Source of the DNA: Paracentrotus lividus
Lineage: Eukaryota > Echinodermata > Echinoidea > Camarodonta > Echinidae
Length of the DNA: 64,000 bases
Direction of reading: 5' to 3'
Assembly (NCBI GenBank): GCA_940671915.1
Contig: CALNVZ010002100.1
Coordinates: 18,106,640 to 18,170,639 of the forward strand
This document shows, one piece after another, positions 58,419 to 64,000 of the stretch. The translations under genes were made by a program, and so were the position numbers. Positions within the stretch are counted from its first letter, which is position 1. Every line of letters begins with the position of its first letter. The notes beneath the pieces are model-generated. The model ran no database searches. It saw nothing but the letters and a program-made list of their open reading frames with translations, and was not told the origin of the DNA.

Positions 58419-60535
58419 ATGAAAATGTTCCTCGCAGTTTGCTTTGTTCTAATATTGATGCCCATGGTAAACCTATTCCAAAAATTCACTACCCACAACG
58501 AGAGTGATGATAAATTTGACCCTTGCGTTAGTTGTCCTACATTTTGGTAGGACTAGTTGTTTATCTTCTTTTTGTCTTGTGGTAAATACCTATGTAAATT
58601 ATGTCACAGTAAATCTAATTAGGGAGTGCGGTAAGTCTGATAAAATGTATTCCCTTAAGTATTCTTTGTATGAATCCACAGTTTATTAAAAACTACAACA
58701 CATGCTAAGCATATTTTATGGTTAATTTATAACACTCTGAACTCAATGGCCCGCATTCTTAACCAGGGGCCTCGGAACGGAAGGGGGCATCAGGCCCTTA
58801 CTTTTTCAGTAAGCGTGTACAAAAACTTAAAATGGCCATCTACTTGTGAATTTTTAGCCTGTTCATCCTCACCCCTCCTTTCCGACCCAGACCCTCCACT
58901 TTCAAAAACGCTCCAAGGCCCCTGTGAACCGTAGTTGAAACCAGACCAAATGCCTAAACGGCAACTCCAGTACACAACGTGAAAGGAGTTACACTCCTGT
59001 TTGCTAAACATTGATTCAGATCATCGATCATAACCACTCTGTAGTTTTGATTCCATGCAAAATCCCCTCATGATATCTCGCACCAGGAGGGCAGAATGTA
59101 CATCCCACCAATTCTTCTTTTGAATCACCGTTGGTCCGTGTTTCCTGAAGGTGTTCGTTATACTAAATTACGCCTTTTACGATTGGTGGATGATGCTGCT
59201 TTCATTCTGGCGTTGAAGATAACTCAAGCTCCTCCTCAACCGACGAAGCCTCCTTTCCTGTCTCCACCAATCTGTCCTCCTACGAAGCATCCCAGGGAAC
59301 CTTTGAGACTGATGATGATCATGAGAGCAGGCTTCCTGTCGTCAAGTCGAGGAGTTTTCCACCTTGGCCTATACTCTGTGGTTTGGCCGGTGGGCGAGGG
59401 AGCGGCTGGAAAACTGGTGTGTGATGAAAATTAATAAAGAATAGTACTGTTATTGCAGGTTGTGTAAATTTATTTCATTTGTTGTTTATATTTAGATCAA
59501 TTCAAATAAATTAAAAATAAGTTCGCATGCAATTCAGTATATAAAGATCCAACAATTGAATGCTTGAAAACAACGGGTTAGAAATATTGTCTGTGCATGT
59601 AAGTGGCAATGTTTTCAATTTATTTTCTTCATCTCACTTTGACAACATGAATATAAACATATAGGTCAATCTGGAACGCCATGACATTTACAAGCCAACT
59701 GCTTGCTTTACTCTCAAGATATCCTATGATTTAATTCAAATTTTGAAAATCGTTAGTGTAATGCTTTTAAAACAGCATGCCTTCAATCCCATGGCCGATG
59801 CCTAATCTCGTTTGTTATCACTTTTTTTTTTAAAAGATAGTAACTAAAAATGTGGCAACGTCTCAAGCTTTAAGCTTATATTGCAAAACCTCTGTATATC
59901 AATCCATTGTACTGCGACAAGTTTTTTGATCATAATTATGTTAATTTGTAAAATTGCCTGAAAACAGTTTCTTATTATCTTGATCATGTTTTCTACAAGG
60001 AGCTACTTCTATGAATTATATAATTATTAATATTATTATATAATGTCATGTATCATTCAGAAAATGAATAAATAAGTATATAAATAAATTCATAAATAAA
60101 TAAATAGTATATGACCTCTATTTGCTCTGAAACTTTCAGTAGTTTGTTTTTACAGTTAGTGCAATAGAAAATCATTTATTCGTTTACTTTTGCAATTGTT
60201 TTGGAAGTTACTAATTCTCTTTAAGGGGTCGCACTTAACCTGTTTTTTACTCATATCGAGGATTTTACTCCCAAATAATTTTCGGTGGAGGGGGGGGGGC
60301 AGTCCTGTAACAATTCCATCAAACGTTATTACAAAAAAAAAGAGAACACATCTATGTCGTTCATGTTTACCTTTAGCCAGAGGGAAGATTCCTGGTAGAC
60401 GGTATGGTCCTGGGCCGATACAAAAGCGAATGGATGTCGACCAGGTATTCTAGATGTGACTTCTCAGCTGATCCCTCCATTTCTTCAAGCGGTATTTCTC
60501 TTTCTATACCTGTGATAAAAGAATCAAAGTCTTAA
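58419..60535 (+). CDS. Candidate secreted-peptide precursor, three exons (speculative)
   Basis: ATG at 58419 in a fair Kozak context (GCC before ATG, then A) opens MKMFLAVCFVLILMPM, a textbook signal-peptide core, and then a possible GTAAAC donor at 58467. Without splicing the frame ends at 58550 (43 residues). A second block, about 59087-59416, has an acceptor CACCAG. Its phase-0 frame is fully open, and another frame gives a Ser/Asp-rich run (NSSSSSTDEASF, FETDDDHESR). A third block, 60377-60535, follows TTTACCTTTAG. One frame reads PEGRFLVDGMVLGRYKSEWM to a stop at 60533, another reads RGKIPGRRYGPGPIQKR with dibasic sites. The correct frames are unclear and no family is recognised. Confidence 0.25.
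58764..58924. mobile_element. Short TIR element (CAGGGGCC ends)
   Basis: The left end CAGGGGCCTCGGAACG and the right end inverted, CAGGGGCCTTGGAGCG, match 14 of 16 bases over a 161-bp unit. CAGGGG-type ends are common in hAT elements, but no 8-bp target duplication is visible, so the assignment is tentative. Confidence 0.5.
59417..60376. other. AT-rich non-coding (intron of the candidate peptide gene, or intergenic)
   Basis: It contains AAATAAATAAAT-type runs at 60065-60110 and a G run at 60288. Nothing else recognisable. Confidence 0.35.
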
Positions 60536-60741
60536 ATATAATGCTCTGAAACTTTATGTAGAGTACATTTAAATTATCAAGTACATCTGAAAAAAAGTAT
60601 ATCCAACTTTGAAAGCGTTGTATTAAAAATACATAACTTATATGACCTTGATGAAATTGATATTTATTTGCGAAAAAGAGTAACTCATATCCTGCTCAGT
60701 GATACCAAACCTAAAGCTGTACTGTCATTGATCGCTAGCAT

Positions 60742-62417
60742 TACAAGTGTCCCCAAAAATTATTTGTACACTTTGAAAATATTAAATTAAACAAATCGAT
60801 GTTGGTTTGAAATTTCAATTACTAGTTTAATATCAGATGGTAGGTAATGTCTCCATCACCTGAACCCTAAATCTCAAATGTTCCGACAGTCTCGGAAGTT
60901 CTAGGCCGCCATTTGCAATTTTCATGGCCCAAAAAATATTTGTACACTTCAGAAGATATGGTTTTTAAGGAGTGTTTCAAATTTCTTGGGCTTCTTTGGC
61001 TTCCAGGGCAGTCATCAAGCTCCTTGGCATACTGTCGACCAATTTAGCACTCATTTCACCTCCAATACATTCAAGTTCGCTGAGCGTGTCCTGAGGCTGC
61101 TGAGCGTTTGATGGTGAGTTTAGGGCGCTGTCGCTTCAGATCACCTGTCATGTGCTAAATAAGGATTAAATCTAGGCTTCTGAGGTGCCTTCCTAGCTTC
61201 CTTAACAAGTTTCTGGCTAAAATAATGCTTTAATATGCTTCGTTGCATGCTTACAACACTGTAGGGTCCCTGTCATGTTGAAACACAACTTGAAGACCGA
61301 ATCAGTCTTTACGCAAGTGGGAGCCTCTAAGAGGCGAAAATAGTCTCATGGACATCCATTTTCATGATGATATTGATAAACAGACAGTAAGCAATTAAAT
61401 ATTGCAATTGCGACCAAAGAAAATTGCATCCAAGGCCACAGAGGCTGAGGAATGATTCGGTGCCCTCAAGATTGTCTGCAACAGGCTGAATGTCTACATG
61501 ACTATAAGTTGGATATAAGCGAAGAATGAAGCCAAATGTAAGGAACAGTAACAAAGAAGCGTCATGGTTTTGCAAAACAAAGTGAACAAGCCTGCGGAGT
61601 CTAGCACTCTGTCCTAAGACCTAATTAGTGCAAAAAGTGATTGGATATGAGCACAGGACATGTGTGTCTTCTGGAAGCTTTCAGTCAGTCATGCTTGGAG
61701 CCAACAGGAGGCACAGTGGAGGATGTTTTCATGATTTGGAGTTGTATGGCAGCCAGTAGAGTTGGAGAGATAAATTTCATAAATGGTATCATGAATGCTG
61801 AAGCCATGAGGATATCCTGCTCCCCTCAGAATGACTCAGATGCTCCCATCTGCTTCAAGTCTAAATGGTCGTCATATTTACGGTCCAACATAACAATGAC
61901 CTCAAGTACACAGTAAAGCATATGAAATGTAACATTGCAACAGAAAGTAATTACTGAATATGGGCATCTCACAAGACCCAGATTTAATCCCCATTTAGCA
62001 ATATGAGAGGTGATCTGAAGCGACAGCGCCCTCTAGACTGACCATCCAACATCCAGCATGCTCCAGGACACGCTACAGCGAACTTGGAATGGTATTGGCT
62101 GTGAAATGAGTGCTAAATTGGTCGACAGTATGCCAAGAAGGTTCATGACTGCCCTGGAAGCCAAAGAAGACCCCCAAAATTTTAAACACTCCTGGAAAAC
62201 GCCATGTTCTGAAGTGTACAAATAATTTTTGGGCCATGAAAATTGCAAATGGCGGCCTAAGAACTTCAGACACTGACGGAACATTGGAGATTTAGTTTTT
62301 AGGTGATTAGTACATTACCTACCATTTGATATGAATAGTAATTAAAATTTCAAATCAACATCGATTTATTTAATTCCATTTTTTCAAAGTGTACAAATAA
62401 TTTGTGGTGACACTGTA
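60742..62417 (+). mobile_element. Tc1-like transposon with long inverted repeats, broken transposase
   Basis: The ends are TACAAGTGTCCCCAAAAATT and, inverted, TACAGTGTCACCACAAATTA, both continuing to ATTTGTACAC, with TA at each edge. Inverted repeats of about 400 bp (60742-61150 and 62000-62417) surround a transposase remnant. Frames around 61680-62230 give MIWSCMAASRVGEINFINGI and MNAEA, the Tc1 family's GGGSVMVWGCMSA region and the part after it. Later frames give a QDPDLIPI-like match to the SPDLNPIE catalytic region and an ALEAKEDPQNFKHSW-like C-terminus. Stops and frame changes break it. The left inverted repeat is a reverse copy of the 3' coding end, which is unusual. Confidence 0.8.
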
Positions 62418-62865
62418 TGCTGTGAAAAAAATGTACCAAGTTTGGGCAGAAGTAAGACATGGCGCACTCTCTCTTTCTTATCACTTAATTTCCTTGACTC
62501 AATACAATTACTTTCTGCATGATAACTATAATAAATGACCTATCTACGCATTGTGCAATTCATAACCCTTTCTCTCTTTTGCCCTTAATCTCTCTCTCCC
62601 TCGCTCTATATCTCTCTAGTAAAATTCTCATATTTAGATCTCCTTATTATTACATTATACTTCTCTTTTTTGATCCTTCCCCCTAAGTGTTAACCTATAA
62701 TGCCAATTATCTACGCAAACTAAGCAAGTTTCTCAACTTACCCATTATAATTTTTTTTTGTATTCAAACTCACTTTCCTTCTTAAACTATTTGTGAATGT
62801 TTATGAATCTGGCTTAATGTATATATTTAAAGTATTGTTTTCAATGTTTTCCCCATTTCACTTAT
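62418..62865. other. Non-coding, no gene seen
   Basis: AT-rich with a CT-rich patch at 62568-62620. Confidence 0.4.
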
Positions 62866-63145
62866 CTTTCTATCACTCTTCCTCTCTCTCTTACCATTTA
62901 TTCCTCTATTTCTCTCTCCCTCCCTCCCTCTATCTCTCTTACCATTTATTCATCTCTCTCTCTCTCTCTCTCTCCCTTCTATCTCTCTTACCATTTATTC
63001 CTCTCTTTCTTTATTTCTTCCTTTTTCCCCTCTCTCTCCCTCCCTCCCTCTATCTCTCTTACCATTTATTCATCTCCCTCTCTCTCCCCCCTCTATCTCT
63101 TCTGCCATTTATTCCTCTCCTCTTCTCTCATTTTCTTCTGCCTGT
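62866..63145. repeat. CT-rich tandem repeat with ACCATTTATTC units
   Basis: Units of about 60-80 bases, each with CTCTTACCATTTATTC followed by a CTCTCTCCCTCCCTC run, repeated about five times. The serine/leucine-rich open frame at 62793-63188 is a by-product. Confidence 0.85.
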
Positions 63146-63731
63146 CAGTCTCCAAATGCTATTCTCTCTTTCTCATTTTGTTTTTTAATTTTTTTTTTTT
63201 TTACTACCCTACATCCTTTCTTCTTTCTTTTTATTTCTCACTCTAGGTTCTCAGAAATATGTTTATCACTACCTGGCTCTTTACGACATTTAATGAAGAC
63301 TTTTAAAAATCTATACTGCACCTCCTGCATGTAAGCAATGTGCACAATTTTCCCTTTCCCTTTCTAGCTCGCGTACTTTGTGATTTGCGATAATAATGTT
63401 TAATTCATCTTATTATTTGTTCACTTAATTAATAAGCATTATAGCAATTTTATTGTACTCCTTAAGCTATTGATTATTTGATTTTAAATGTATTGTCAAA
63501 TCAACTGTTAAATTTATTTTATGCATGTTTTTATTCAGCTTCTGGCTGCAGGACATGTTTCTCTCAATAACTAATATTTTATTGGAAACAAAATGGCTCC
63601 CTGATCATTTATTCATTGTTTAAGGCAAGTCCATTTACCAGGAATAAAAGATTACCTGGACTGACCTGCATTTGCTTACTTCTGCCCAAATTTGGTAAAC
63701 CCAAGCGCCCAGTCAATCAATGACATAACTG

Positions 63732-63762
<31 letters not shown>

Positions 63763-64000
63763 CATTAAACATACATCACTATTATACATTTAGTACTGAA
63801 TATGAAATTGAATAAAGGGTACATCAATTATACATTTAAGGCTCTTAAATTTGGGCCTACTATTTCTTTTTCAAAGTACCCCTTCACTTTCAAGTTCACT
63901 GTCTCTATTTGAATATTCGAAAGGTATTAATATGTATTTGAGAATAATAACTTTATATCAGGATATCAAACCTCATAATAACTATCACGCATACGATTCA
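63146..64000. other. Non-coding; (TA)n at 63733-63758
   Basis: A T run at 63186-63202 and a short TATATA microsatellite. No gene or named repeat recognised to the window end. Confidence 0.45.

Overview
The window is animal nuclear DNA, AT-rich and intron-rich, with canonical GT-AG splice sites, tRNA-derived SINEs, many terminal-inverted-repeat DNA transposons and long simple repeats. Frequent short strings such as TAGGCCTA and ACATGTACATGTA, a SINE ending in a GCGCTTTGAG...AAAAGCGC tail, and foldback-type elements with arms made of minisatellites point to a marine deuterostome, most likely an echinoderm (sea urchin or relative). That assignment is inference. Three runs of N (21591-21690, 38161-38260, 52353-52753) and many single-base indels in otherwise recognisable exons suggest a draft, imperfectly polished assembly.

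One gene is recognised with high confidence: a Su(var)3-9/SUV39H histone H3 lysine-9 methyltransferase on the + strand, spread over about 5.97-16.15 kb. Six exons are visible: chromodomain (5968-6039 and 8200-8385), pre-SET with the start of SET (9311 to about 9862), SET (10715-10869 and 12386-12512) and post-SET (16060-16149). All splice acceptors and most donors are intact and three intron positions agree with vertebrate SUV39H2. Exon 2, the end of exon 4 and exons 5-7 carry frameshifts, whereas exon 3 and most of exon 4 are clean. The first coding exon was not found.

Weaker gene traces are exon-like segments at 881-1125 (a hydrophobic stretch plus a basic tail), 28305-28676, 34119-34260 (a C-terminal exon), 49409-49547, and a possible three-exon secreted-peptide precursor at 58419-60535 that begins with a convincing signal peptide. 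None of these is assigned a function.

The rest is mostly repeats. From 21.7 to 42.9 kb there is a large degenerate inverted duplication: arm A at about 21.69-27.0 kb and arm A' at about 38.26-42.87 kb, in opposite orientation. Each arm contains a self-complementary, foldback-like element built from about 26-bp and about 16-bp tandem repeats. Between the arms lie two more inverted minisatellite pairs: a 15-bp repeat at 31.42-31.66 and 33.06-33.29 kb, and a 17-bp repeat at 34.93-35.29 and 37.50-37.89 kb. To the right are a mariner-like element with arms of about 385 bp (42269-43546), a tRNA SINE (44841-45075), two inverted copies of one TIR family (46618-47262 and 53910-54615), a TTAA-flanked TIR element (49557-50396), a poly-G-ended TIR family (19484-20110 and about 51470-52000), and a Tc1-like element with a broken transposase and unusually long inverted repeats (60742-62417).
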